A stretch of 34,110 nt of DNA, from positions 1 through 34,110 of the forward strand of contig JABZYJ010000004.1 of NCBI GenBank assembly GCA_015265235.1. The letters run 5' to 3'. How positions within the stretch are numbered: the stretch's first letter is position 1; every line of letters begins with the position of its first letter. The translations under genes and the position numbers were made by a program. Positions 7,580 through 15,066 of this stretch are shown piece by piece. Below the pieces are notes generated by a model, which had not been told where the DNA came from, did not search any database, and was given only the letters and a program-made list of their open reading frames with translations. This stretch comes from Selenomonas sp. (lineage in GTDB: Bacteria > Bacillota > Negativicutes > Selenomonadales > Selenomonadaceae).

Positions 7580-9304
7580 TCACTCTCCCCGAAACTGAAT
7601 GTCATAGAGATGCTGATAGAGCCCGCCCTTTGCCAATAGCTCCTCATGGGTTCCCTGCTCCACGATGCGGCCGGCATCAATCACATAGATGCGGTCGGCA
7701 TGGAACACCGTGGAAAGACGATGGGCGATGACGAAGCTCGTGCGCCCGACCATCAGATTGTCGAGTGCCGCCTGCACGATCTTCTCGCTCTCCGTATCGA
7801 GTGCAGAGGTCGCCTCATCGAGGATGAGGATGCGCGGATCCTTCAGGATGGCGCGCGCGATGGCAATGCGCTGACGCTGACCGCCCGAGATGCTGACACC
7901 ACGCTCCCCGATCTGCGTATCGTAGCCGTGCTCCAGCTGCGTGATGAAATCGTGTGCGTTTGCCGCACGCGCCGCCTCCTCGATCTCCGCATCCGTCGCA
8001 TCGAGGCGTCCATAGCGGATGTTCTCGCGAATCGTCGTGGAGAACAGCATCGTCTCCTGCGGTACCAGCCCAATCTGCCCGCGCAGCGAGGCGAGCGTGA
8101 CACTGCGGATGTCGTGTCCGTCCACCGTGATCGCCCCACTGTCCGGCTCATAGAAGCGCGGGATAAGATTCGCAATCGTCGATTTGCCTGCGCCCGAGGG
8201 ACCGACAAAGGCGATCATCTCGCCGGGCGCGGCCTCAAGTGTCACTCCGTCGAGCGCCTTGCGTCCTTCCTTGTAGGAGAACGTGACATCCTCGAAACGC
8301 ACGCGCCCCGTCACAGGGGGAAGCGGCTTGGCGTCGGGACGGTCCGTAATGCTCTCCGTGAGATCGACGACGGAGAACACGCGGTCCACGGCAGCCATTG
8401 CCTTCTGCAGATTCCCGTAGATGCGTGAGAGGCGCTTGACGGGATTCGCAAGGTTCACGGCATAGGTGAGGAACGCAACGAACGCGCCCGCCGTGATGTC
8501 ACCATTGACGACCTCGTAGCCGCCGAACCAGACGATGAACGTGACCGCAAGAGCAGCGAGGAACTCCACCGTCGGTGTCAGCATACTCGTCTGCTGGACA
8601 TTTTTCATCACCGCTTCGAAGTTGCGCTGATTGCTCGCGACAAAACGGTCGATCTCATAGTCCTCACGGACAAACGACTTCACGACGCGCGTCGCAGAAA
8701 AACTCTCCTGCAGGAGTGCCGTAATCTCTGCAAGCCGCTCCTGAATCACGGTGCTCGATTTCTTGATCTTGCGTCCGAATATCTTCATTGCCTGCCCGAC
8801 CATCGGAATGACGATGAGCGTCAGCAGGGAGAGCTTCCAATCCAGATAGAACATGAGGGCAAGCGATCCGATGAGGATACAGCCCTCCGTCACGAGGTCG
8901 ATGAGGTTGTCGACGAGTGCCGACTGGATCGCCGCAACATCGTTCGTGACGAAGCTCATGATCTCGCCCGTCTGGTGGCGGTCGTAGTACGCGAGCGGCA
9001 TCCGCTGGAACTTGCGGAACATCACCTCGCGTACATCGATGATTACCTTCTGCCCAATGTAGGAGACGAGGTAGGACTGCCCAAAGTAAAAAATTCCGCG
9101 CAGGAAAAAGATGACGACGATGCCGATGCAGATGGCGTTCAGCAGAGCCATGTTCTTGTCGGCGAGGACATCGTCGATCATGTCCTTGATAATCCACGGG
9201 ACGTAGAGATTCGCCGCCGAGGCAAGGATGATGCACACGACCGCCAGCGCGAATTTCTTTACGTACGGCCGCATGTAGGTCAGCAGTCTCTTATAGTTCT
9301 TCAT
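7580..9304 (-). CDS. msbA: MsbA-type lipid A flippase (ABC exporter)
   Basis: The 574-residue half-transporter has six transmembrane helices in about the first 300 residues and a C-terminal ATPase with Walker A GPSGAGKST (368-376), Q-loop LVPQETMLFS, signature SISGGQRQR, Walker B LILDEATSALD and the switch His in IAHRLST. MsbA homodimers flip lipid A-core across the inner membrane. Context between lpxB and waaA-lpxK supports lipid A as substrate; sequence alone would also allow a general multidrug exporter. I moved the start to the ATG at 9304 (MKNYKRLLTYMRPY), preceded by TAGGAGACCT; the longer frame would begin inside lpxB. It lies 7 bp after the lpxB stop. Confidence 0.93.
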   Translation of the reverse strand: MKNYKRLLTYMRPYVKKFALAVVCIILASAANLYVPWIIKDMIDDVLADKNMALLNAICIGIVVIFFLRGIFYFGQSYLVSYIGQKVIIDVREVMFRKFQRMPLAYYDRHQTGEIMSFVTNDVAAIQSALVDNLIDLVTEGCILIGSLALMFYLDWKLSLLTLIVIPMVGQAMKIFGRKIKKSSTVIQERLAEITALLQESFSATRVVKSFVREDYEIDRFVASNQRNFEAVMKNVQQTSMLTPTVEFLAALAVTFIVWFGGYEVVNGDITAGAFVAFLTYAVNLANPVKRLSRIYGNLQKAMAAVDRVFSVVDLTESITDRPDAKPLPPVTGRVRFEDVTFSYKEGRKALDGVTLEAAPGEMIAFVGPSGAGKSTIANLIPRFYEPDSGAITVDGHDIRSVTLASLRGQIGLVPQETMLFSTTIRENIRYGRLDATDAEIEEAARAANAHDFITQLEHGYDTQIGERGVSISGGQRQRIAIARAILKDPRILILDEATSALDTESEKIVQAALDNLMVGRTSFVIAHRLSTVFHADRIYVIDAGRIVEQGTHEELLAKGGLYQHLYDIQFRGE

Positions 9305-9311
9305 AGGTCTC

Positions 9312-10457
9312 CTACGGGGTACAATATCTCTTGCGTCCAAGAGCGAGAATCTTCTCCGCCACACGGCGTGCTGCATGGGGTTCACCAAGGCGTGCTGCCG
9401 CGCGTGAAAGACGTTCCGTCACATAGAGGCGATCCGCGCCGTCCGCGATGATCTTCTCCATCTCCGCCGCGATGCGGTCGGGCTGCACCGCTCCCTGCAG
9501 CAGCTCTGTCTCAAACGTCTCGCCGAGCAGGATATTCGGCAGGGAAAAACGCGGCACATCGACGAGCAGACGCCCGATGAGATAGGAGAGTGCCGACATC
9601 CGGTAGAGGACGACGGCAGGCAGTCCCATGAGCGCCGCCTCCATCACCACCGTGCCCGAGGTTGCCATCGCAGCGCGTGCGAGCCCCATGAGGGCATAGC
9701 GCGCGTCGTGGGTCAGCGTCACCTCTGCCGTGGATACGGCAAGATGCGTTCTGATACGCTCCTCATCCACGCCGCCCGCAACGGGCAGAAAGAACCGGCG
9801 CGCGGGGTCTGCCGCACCGAGCCGCTCCGCCGCCCCCAGCATGGGAGGAAGGAGGCGCTCGATCTCCTCACGGCGGCTGCCCGGAAGGAGCAGGATCGGC
9901 ACATCGTCCGCACCGATGCCGAAATGACGCCGTGCCTCTGCGGGCGGCATCTCGGCACGCACCGTATCGACGAGCGGATTGCCGACGAACGAGATGTTCG
10001 CCCCCGCCGCCTCGTAGGGCGGCAGCTCATGCGGGAAAATCGCGACGATCTCATCGGCGAGGGCCGCGCAGGACTTCGCGCGCCCCTTACGCCATGCCCA
10101 CGCAGACGGAGGAATATAAGAAAAGACGGGAATCCCCCGCTCCTTTGCCCGCGCCGCCAGCCGCCAGTTAAAATCCGGATAGTCGATGATGACCAGCACA
10201 TCGGGATGCTCCTCATCCATCAAGTGCGTCAAATCATCAAGCAACGCGAAAATTCGGCGGAGATTCAAAATCACCGCCGAAATACCCATCACATTGTAGT
10301 CCGCATAGTTTTGACGGAGCGTCACTCCCGCCGCAGCCATCTCCGTACCGCCGAAGCCGATCAGCTTCACCGACGGGTCCAGTGTGCGCAGTTCACGCGC
10401 TAACGCTGCCCCGTGGAGATCGCCGGAGGTCTCTCCCGCCGAAAGCATGATCTTCAA
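9312..10457 (-). CDS. lpxB: Lipid A disaccharide synthase LpxB
   Basis: The 381-residue GT19 glycosyltransferase joins UDP-2,3-diacylglucosamine and lipid X into the beta-1,6 disaccharide. Matching segments are AGETSGDLHGA, VMGISAVILNLRRI, IDYPDFNWRLA, YIPPSAWAWRKGR, LLPGSRREEIE, TSGTVVMEAALMG and FSLPNILLGE, in the family order. The start is a TTG at 10457: AGGAGG lies 10 nt before it, whereas the first in-frame ATG (10448) would leave 19 nt. A 64 bp gap without obvious signals separates it from lpxI. Confidence 0.94.
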   Translation of the reverse strand: MKIMLSAGETSGDLHGAALARELRTLDPSVKLIGFGGTEMAAAGVTLRQNYADYNVMGISAVILNLRRIFALLDDLTHLMDEEHPDVLVIIDYPDFNWRLAARAKERGIPVFSYIPPSAWAWRKGRAKSCAALADEIVAIFPHELPPYEAAGANISFVGNPLVDTVRAEMPPAEARRHFGIGADDVPILLLPGSRREEIERLLPPMLGAAERLGAADPARRFFLPVAGGVDEERIRTHLAVSTAEVTLTHDARYALMGLARAAMATSGTVVMEAALMGLPAVVLYRMSALSYLIGRLLVDVPRFSLPNILLGETFETELLQGAVQPDRIAAEMEKIIADGADRLYVTERLSRAAARLGEPHAARRVAEKILALGRKRYCTP

Positions 10458-10521
10458 ATGGGCAAGACCTCCTCGGTAGAATCAACAGCAAATACCATCC
10501 GTGCCTGCAATGGGCGTCCCA

Positions 10522-11325
10522 CTACATCGCCGCTATCGTAATGCCGTTCGCCTCGGCAAGGGCAATCGCACGCTCCTTGTCCACAAAGAGTGTCTTTCCC
10601 GCCTCAATGACGAGCGCAGACGCCTTCACCGCCACCATGGACTCGATCGTATCGAGCCCGACCGCAGGCACATCGAAACGGCTGTCCTGCTGCGGCTTTG
10701 CCGCCTTTGCGACGACCGCGCCACCGCCGGCAAGCTGACCGCCGCGGCGGATGCAGGCATCCGTCCCCTCGATCGCCTCAAGAGCCATGACCGCACGGTC
10801 TTTCACCACCGCCGTCTGCCCCACATCGAGACGTCCGATCTCGCGCGCCATCTGAAGCCCATACTCCATATCCGCACGCTCCGCATCGCTTGGCTGACGG
10901 CTCGTCAGCACGCCTGCCGCCGGCATCAGCGGACGGATGAGCGCCGTCTGATCGAGCGGCGTGACGCCGACCTTCATCAGCGCACCGACAAACATCATCA
11001 TGATCGTATCATCATTCTGATTCGGCAGCTGCATCAGCATCCCACGCAGCATCTCATCCGGCTGAACCGCGCCCGTAAAGAGCAGTTCCTTGGTCACCTT
11101 GCCGATCATCGTGACCTTTTGTATCTTTTCCTGCTGCAGATACGCCAAAATCGACGCGATCGAGCCGATACTGATCTCACGATAGGCATTCGCCGCATCC
11201 TTCAGCTCAGGGTCACAGTCCGGCAAGAGTGCAATCGCATGCACCTCAAAGCCCTGTGCACGTGCCGCACGTGCACACGCGGCAGGCAGGTGTCCGACAC
11301 CCGCGAGCAGCCCCAGTTTCTCCAT
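10522..11325 (-). CDS. lpxI: UDP-2,3-diacylglucosamine pyrophosphatase LpxI
   Basis: The 267-residue protein belongs to the LpxI (formerly DUF1009) family, which hydrolyses UDP-2,3-diacylglucosamine to lipid X and UMP in bacteria lacking LpxH. Seen: N-terminal LGLLAGVGHLPAACARAA, IGKVTKELLFTG, an acidic DD in PNQNDDTIM, the TPLDQTALI segment, and the C-terminal RFDVPAVGLDTIESM carrying conserved aspartates (218 and 225), the region of the essential catalytic Asp in characterised LpxI. It is flanked by lpxA (12 bp upstream) and lpxB, exactly where the pathway needs it. Confidence 0.93.
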   Translation of the reverse strand: MEKLGLLAGVGHLPAACARAARAQGFEVHAIALLPDCDPELKDAANAYREISIGSIASILAYLQQEKIQKVTMIGKVTKELLFTGAVQPDEMLRGMLMQLPNQNDDTIMMMFVGALMKVGVTPLDQTALIRPLMPAAGVLTSRQPSDAERADMEYGLQMAREIGRLDVGQTAVVKDRAVMALEAIEGTDACIRRGGQLAGGGAVVAKAAKPQQDSRFDVPAVGLDTIESMVAVKASALVIEAGKTLFVDKERAIALAEANGITIAAM

Positions 11326-11337
11326 AACGTTCCCCCA

Positions 11338-12147
11338 CTAGTCCTCGTGTCGTTCCCGGCAGATGCCGCGTTCCGCATTGCGGAGGAAGCGCAGCATGTG
11401 ATCAATCTCCTCGCAGGAGTCCACCTCCTGCTCAATCACGGCAATCGCCTGCGTGAGATTCAGCCCCGCGCGGTAGAGGATCTTATAGGCCTGCTTGATG
11501 CGGCGACGCACGTCGAGCGGAATGCCTGCACGCGAGATACCGACGCTGTTCAGTCCCACGGCACGCGCGGGATGCCCGTCCACCATCGTGAACGGCACAA
11601 CGTCCTGCACGAGCTTTGACGTACCGCCGATCATCGCGTTGCGGCCGATCTTGACAAACTGATGCACGCCCGCCATGCCGCCAATCACGACGCCGTCCTC
11701 GACGATTGCATGACCCGCCAGCATGGCGGCGTTGCTCATGATGATGCGGTTGCCGAGCACACAGTTATGCGCCACATGGGTATACGCCATCAGCAGGCAA
11801 TCGTCGCCAATGCGTGTCTCCTCGCCCTCGCCCGTCGCACGGTGCACGGTCGCACACTCGCGGATCGTCGTGCGGTCGCCGATGAACGTATAGCTCTTCT
11901 CGCCCTTAAACTTCAGATCCTGCGGCACCTCACCGATGGATGCGCCTTGGAAAATCTGGCAGTCGCGCCCGATCTGCGTCCATTCCTTAATGACGACGTG
12001 TGGGCCGATCTTCGTCCCCTCGCCGATCTGGACATGATCCGAGATGACCGCATAAGGACCGATCTCCACGTCGCGGGCGATGCGCGCCGTCGGTGCGACC
12101 ACCGCCGTCTCGTGGATATAGGCAAGAACCTTGCTCGTGCCTGTCAT
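11338..12147 (-). CDS. lpxA: UDP-N-acetylglucosamine acyltransferase LpxA
   Basis: The 269-residue left-handed beta-helix acyltransferase catalyses the first lipid A step, moving a hydroxyacyl chain from ACP to UDP-GlcNAc. Hexapeptide repeats ([IV]G-X4) run through the N-terminal two thirds; catalytic histidines are in YTHVAHNC (His124 and His127, the latter aligning with E. coli His125). The C-terminal helices (IPLDVRRRIKQAYKILYRAGL) bind ACP. The start at 12147 (MTGTSKVLAYIHETA) is set by AAGGAG 9 nt upstream; the longer frame has no such site. A promoter-like sequence lies about 140 bp upstream. Confidence 0.95.
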   Translation of the reverse strand: MTGTSKVLAYIHETAVVAPTARIARDVEIGPYAVISDHVQIGEGTKIGPHVVIKEWTQIGRDCQIFQGASIGEVPQDLKFKGEKSYTFIGDRTTIRECATVHRATGEGEETRIGDDCLLMAYTHVAHNCVLGNRIIMSNAAMLAGHAIVEDGVVIGGMAGVHQFVKIGRNAMIGGTSKLVQDVVPFTMVDGHPARAVGLNSVGISRAGIPLDVRRRIKQAYKILYRAGLNLTQAIAVIEQEVDSCEEIDHMLRFLRNAERGICRERHED

Positions 12148-12288
12148 CTGTTTCAACTCCTTCAGCCCCGCAGGAATCGGGGCAGACATATTCCACTATC
12201 CATTACAATCCGACAAAAGGGCAAGACTTTCACATGGCAAAATCAGCCATTATCGCCGGATTTCGCATTTTATCGTGAATTATGTCCA

Positions 12289-12317
12289 TTTATCCTGTCA
12301 TTATGACGTTCTGTCAA
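12289..12317 (-). promoter_or_regulatory. Possible internal promoter for lpxA
   Basis: On the minus strand a perfect TTGACA (overlapping the fabZ stop) is followed after 17 nt by GATAAA, four of six matches to the -10 consensus. It lies in the 166 bp fabZ-lpxA gap, the longest gap in the lpx part of the cluster, which otherwise holds only AT-rich sequence. Confidence 0.5.
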
Positions 12318-12754
12318 AGATCTTCGCCGTTTTTCAGGGCAAACTTGAAGTCTGCCGATGCGACAAGATCCTCGCCGACGTACGCATCCGCATGAAGCAC
12401 GCCGAACACGCCGCGCACACGCAGCAGCTCTGCCTTCGTCACGACCACATCGCCGGGAACGACGGGGCGCTTGAACTTCACATTCTCCATCCCGCCAAAG
12501 AGTGCAATCTTGCCGCGATTTTCCTCGGGATAGAGCATTGTCACCCCGCCGACCTGCGCCATTCCTTCGAGCAGGAGAACGCCCGGCATAATCGGATGAC
12601 CCGGGAAATGGCCGAGGAAAAACGGCTCGTTCATCGTCACACACTTGATGCCCGTTGCCGACTTGAACGGCTCCAGCTCGATGATCCGATCCACAAGGAG
12701 CATCGGCGGACGATGCGGCAAAATCTTTTGAATCTCATTGATATCCAACGTCAT
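12314..12754 (-). CDS. fabZ: 3-hydroxyacyl-ACP dehydratase FabZ
   Basis: The 146-residue hot-dog-fold enzyme dehydrates 3-hydroxyacyl-ACP in fatty-acid elongation. Catalytic His49 (LGHFPGHPIMPGV) and Glu63 (LLLEGMAQ) are at the classic positions, with N-terminal LPHRPPMLLVDR. The ATG overlaps the lpxC stop (ATGA). Its place between lpxC and lpxA is conserved in many diderms; FabZ competes with LpxA for hydroxyacyl-ACP, so co-expression helps balance phospholipid and lipid A synthesis. Confidence 0.96.
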   Translation of the reverse strand: MTLDINEIQKILPHRPPMLLVDRIIELEPFKSATGIKCVTMNEPFFLGHFPGHPIMPGVLLLEGMAQVGGVTMLYPEENRGKIALFGGMENVKFKRPVVPGDVVVTKAELLRVRGVFGVLHADAYVGEDLVASADFKFALKNGEDL

Positions 12755-13581
12755 GCTTGATCCCTCTCCCCTGCAATCTCTTTTGCCAGCGCGGTATTCA
12801 GTGCGTGCCCCGAGGCGACGGCGATGATATGTCCGCGAACCATGCCCGCCAGACGAATATCCCCGATCACATCGAGAATCTTGTGACGCACCAGCTCATT
12901 GGGGAAGTTCAGCGGATTCATCCATCCCTCGTCGTTGTAGACGATCACCGTCTCCAGCGAGCCGCCCAGCCCCAGACCATGCGCACGCAGCGCCGCAATC
13001 TCCTTTTCATAGGCAATCGTCCGCGCCGGCGCAATCTCGCGCTCATAGGCAGCGGGCGTCACCTCGATATCATAGTACTGTACCCCGATGAGCGGATGCT
13101 CATTCAGCGAGGTAAACGAAACGCGCAGACCGTCGTACGGCAGTGCCATGACAAAGTGGCTGCCGTCGTCCACGCGGTAGACGCGGTCAATCACCGTCTC
13201 CTGCCGCACAGCATCCTGCTCGACGCTCCCGGCACGCGCGATCAGCGCAAAGAACGCACGCGCACTGCCGTCGGCGACGGGCGGCTCCTCCGCATCGAGC
13301 GTCACGCGGCAGTTGTCGATTCCATGCACGTGCAGGGCACTCATCAGATGCTCAATCGTAAAGAACTTCAGTGTCCCCGCGCCGATGGTCGTCGCACGCA
13401 TCGTCGCCGTCACATGTGCCGCCGTCGCCGCCACAGGCGGTGCGTCGGGCATATCGGCGCGCGCAAACAGGATCCCCGACCCCGGCGGTGCCGGTGCGAG
13501 TTCCATGTGGACCGGCCGTCCCGAATGCAGTCCGATACCATCGTAGACCACCCGCGACGCCAGTGTTTTCTGTTTTTGCAA
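12751..13581 (-). CDS. lpxC: UDP-3-O-acyl-GlcNAc deacetylase LpxC
   Basis: The 276-residue zinc amidase catalyses the committed lipid A step. Zinc ligands His78 (TIEHLMSALH), His233 and Asp237 (RHKILDVIGD) and the catalytic His260 (ASGHALN) match E. coli His79/His238/Asp242/His265. The N-terminal QKQKTLASRVVYDGIGLHSG is typical. The start is inferred to be TTG at 13581: GGAGG lies 7 nt upstream and the TTG begins exactly where homology begins. An ATG overlapping the ribosome site is out of frame, and the longer in-frame ORF starts in promoter sequence. It is the first gene of the LPS cluster and is divergent from ssrA. Confidence 0.94.
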   Translation of the reverse strand: MQKQKTLASRVVYDGIGLHSGRPVHMELAPAPPGSGILFARADMPDAPPVAATAAHVTATMRATTIGAGTLKFFTIEHLMSALHVHGIDNCRVTLDAEEPPVADGSARAFFALIARAGSVEQDAVRQETVIDRVYRVDDGSHFVMALPYDGLRVSFTSLNEHPLIGVQYYDIEVTPAAYEREIAPARTIAYEKEIAALRAHGLGLGGSLETVIVYNDEGWMNPLNFPNELVRHKILDVIGDIRLAGMVRGHIIAVASGHALNTALAKEIAGERDQA

Positions 13582-13651
13582 GCGTAAACCTCCATGAACG
13601 GACGAACAAAACAGCGTACCGTCCAACAATTCCGATTGCTTCTTCTCGTAC

Positions 13652-13680
13652 ATGATACTAAAAAAATTACGAACATGCAA
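13652..13680 (-). promoter_or_regulatory. Likely lpxC operon promoter
   Basis: On the minus strand TTGCAT and TATCAT (5 of 6 to the -10 consensus) are 17 nt apart, leaving an untranslated leader of roughly 60-65 nt before the lpxC TTG. It sits back-to-back with the ssrA promoter. Confidence 0.5.
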
Positions 13681-13693
13681 GAAAAAACAGGAT

Positions 13694-13722
13694 TTGACAA
13701 CATATCTGCCTTTTGTTATAGT
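13694..13722 (+). promoter_or_regulatory. ssrA promoter
   Basis: A perfect TTGACA and TATAGT are spaced by exactly 17 nt, placing the transcription start about 20 nt before the mature tmRNA 5' end. This is the strength expected for an abundant stable RNA. Confidence 0.85.
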
Positions 13723-13749
13723 ATGGATAAGCACACAGCTTCCATTATC

Positions 13750-14101
13750 GGGGATGTAATGGTCTCGACGGCGATGGATGGCATGTGGACAGCGAGCCGG
13801 GGGGTCATCATCCCGTCAGTAAGGTGAAACTTTTATTTAAACATAAAAGCAAACGAAGACTACGCTCTGGCGGCTTAAGCCAGCCCCTTTCCGTCTGCCT
13901 CCCGCACGGATGGAGTCAGGGGTCAAACGCGGGATACCTGAGAGCCACCGCACGATAACTCTCACGGGAACTTCATCGTGATCGGAACGGCGCACCCTGT
14001 CTGCGGGGGACGCCGAACCTAAAACAAAGCACAGACTGCGCTCGGAGAAATCCATGTGACATTATCTTCGGACAGGAGTTCGATTCTCCTCATCTCCACC
14101 A
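13750..14101 (+). ncRNA. ssrA: tmRNA (transfer-messenger RNA)
   Basis: This is the about 352 nt one-piece tmRNA that rescues stalled ribosomes with SmpB. The 5' end GGGGATG pairs with CATCTCC near the 3' end as a seven-base acceptor stem whose third pair is the G-U used by alanyl-tRNA synthetase; the 3' end is encoded CCA (14099-14101). The family signature follows the 5' end (GTAATGGTCTCGACGG) and the T-arm GGAGTTCGATTCTCC is intact near the 3' end. The tag frame ends in LAA. Boundaries rest on the acceptor pairing. It has its own strong promoter and an intrinsic terminator. Confidence 0.97.
13849..13878 (+). other. tmRNA proteolysis-tag reading frame
   Basis: The resume codon GCA begins the frame ANEDYALAA followed by TAA. 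The C-terminal LAA is the usual degradation signal recognised by ClpXP-type proteases. The preceding AAAA context fits the resume point. Confidence 0.93.
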
Positions 14102-14112
14102 AACGACATGAC

Positions 14113-14140
14113 AAAAGCCGCCCAATCGGGCGGCTTTTTT
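14113..14140 (+). terminator. Intrinsic terminator of ssrA
   Basis: GCCGCCC (14117-14123), loop AATC, GGGCGGC (14128-14134) and six T residues, 12 nt after the tmRNA CCA. The preceding AAAA makes it partly usable from the other strand for the convergent exonuclease gene. Confidence 0.93.
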
Positions 14141-14186
14141 GTATCAAGGAACCGCCGCACAGTTCTCCGTACAGCGGTTCAATTCA

Positions 14187-14846
14187 TCACAGATTTCGTT
14201 TCAATTTTTCCAGATCGGGGAACAGCTCGCCGATCGAGTCCGAGAGGCCGTCGCTCGGCTCCAGTATCTCGAGGACGGGGCGCATGGTCTCGCGGAACTT
14301 TGCATCGTCCTGCATGAGTGCGAGGACAGCGCTCGTATTGACGGCGTCGGCAAGCGCGGAGTGCTGACTCCCCTCGAACTTGCGCCCCATCGCACCGAGC
14401 GCGTGCTTCAGTGCGAGGCTGTTGTGGAGCCCGAGGCGGTCGTCAAACTCCTGCTGGAGGTCGACCCAGCGCGCATCGAGCCACGTGACGTCAAAGTCCG
14501 GCAGCTTTAGACGGCACTCCTTGCGCAGCTGCTTGATGTCGGACATACTCCACGAGTAGATCTTCGTCTCTGCCTCGCCGATCCACGCGACGAACGCGTG
14601 AAATCTGTCGGCGAACGCGGGATGCCCCGCGACCTTCTCCTGCGTGATGCCCGTCAGCTCGGTGATGTGCTTCTTTACCATCCCATACTCAGGACAGACA
14701 TAGCACTGAAATTCGTCCTCCTGCACAAAATCTTCATTCAGACGCACCGCGCCGATCTCGATGATCTCTCCGTTCAGTTTCCTCCGAATATCCCGGTATT
14801 CCTTCCCCACAGGATTCATTTCCAAATCTACGACGATGTGTTTCAT
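14187..14846 (-). CDS. DEDDh-family 3'-5' exonuclease
   Basis: The 219-residue protein has the DEDDh exonuclease motifs in order: ExoI VVDLEMN (Asp7, Glu9), ExoII in WSMSDIKQL (Asp103), and ExoIII HSALADAVN (His162, Asp167), with HITELTGIT between. This is the DnaQ/RNase T/ERI-1-like exonuclease fold, acting on single-stranded DNA or RNA 3' ends. The lack of extra domains and the ERI-1/KapD-like spacing make a small RNA- or oligonucleotide-processing enzyme more likely than the polymerase epsilon subunit, but substrate is unknown. It converges on ssrA and has its own promoter. Confidence 0.85.
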   Translation of the reverse strand: MKHIVVDLEMNPVGKEYRDIRRKLNGEIIEIGAVRLNEDFVQEDEFQCYVCPEYGMVKKHITELTGITQEKVAGHPAFADRFHAFVAWIGEAETKIYSWSMSDIKQLRKECRLKLPDFDVTWLDARWVDLQQEFDDRLGLHNSLALKHALGAMGRKFEGSQHSALADAVNTSAVLALMQDDAKFRETMRPVLEILEPSDGLSDSIGELFPDLEKLKRNL

Positions 14847-14869
14847 GACAACCCTTACTTTCGAAAATT

Positions 14870-14896
14870 ATCTGCCGTAAGTGACGCGCGGCAGAT
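14870..14896 (-). promoter_or_regulatory. Perfect 8 bp hairpin in the exonuclease leader
   Basis: ATCTGCCG and CGGCAGAT are perfect inverted copies 11 nt apart, 24-50 nt before the exonuclease ATG and downstream of its promoter, so it would form in the 5' leader RNA. No T-run follows, so it is not a terminator; it could be an operator or an RNA processing or stability element. Confidence 0.45.
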
Positions 14897-14943
14897 GGTG
14901 TTGCAGTAGTTTAGATTTTTCGATATCGTCACGTCGTTTTCTC

Positions 14944-14972
14944 ATCATAGCACAATGACGCGTGAAAATCAA
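14944..14972 (-). promoter_or_regulatory. Promoter of the exonuclease gene
   Basis: On the minus strand TTGATT, 17 nt, TATGAT, with TGC immediately before the -10 (an extended -10). The leader would be about 90 nt. Confidence 0.7.
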
Positions 14973-15066
14973 CGCTCAAGGGTATTTAGTCCTATATTCA
15001 CCGCTTACTTTTTCAATGAAACGTGGTAGAATGATAGTAAAACACGATAAAGAGAAAGGGTCTGTC

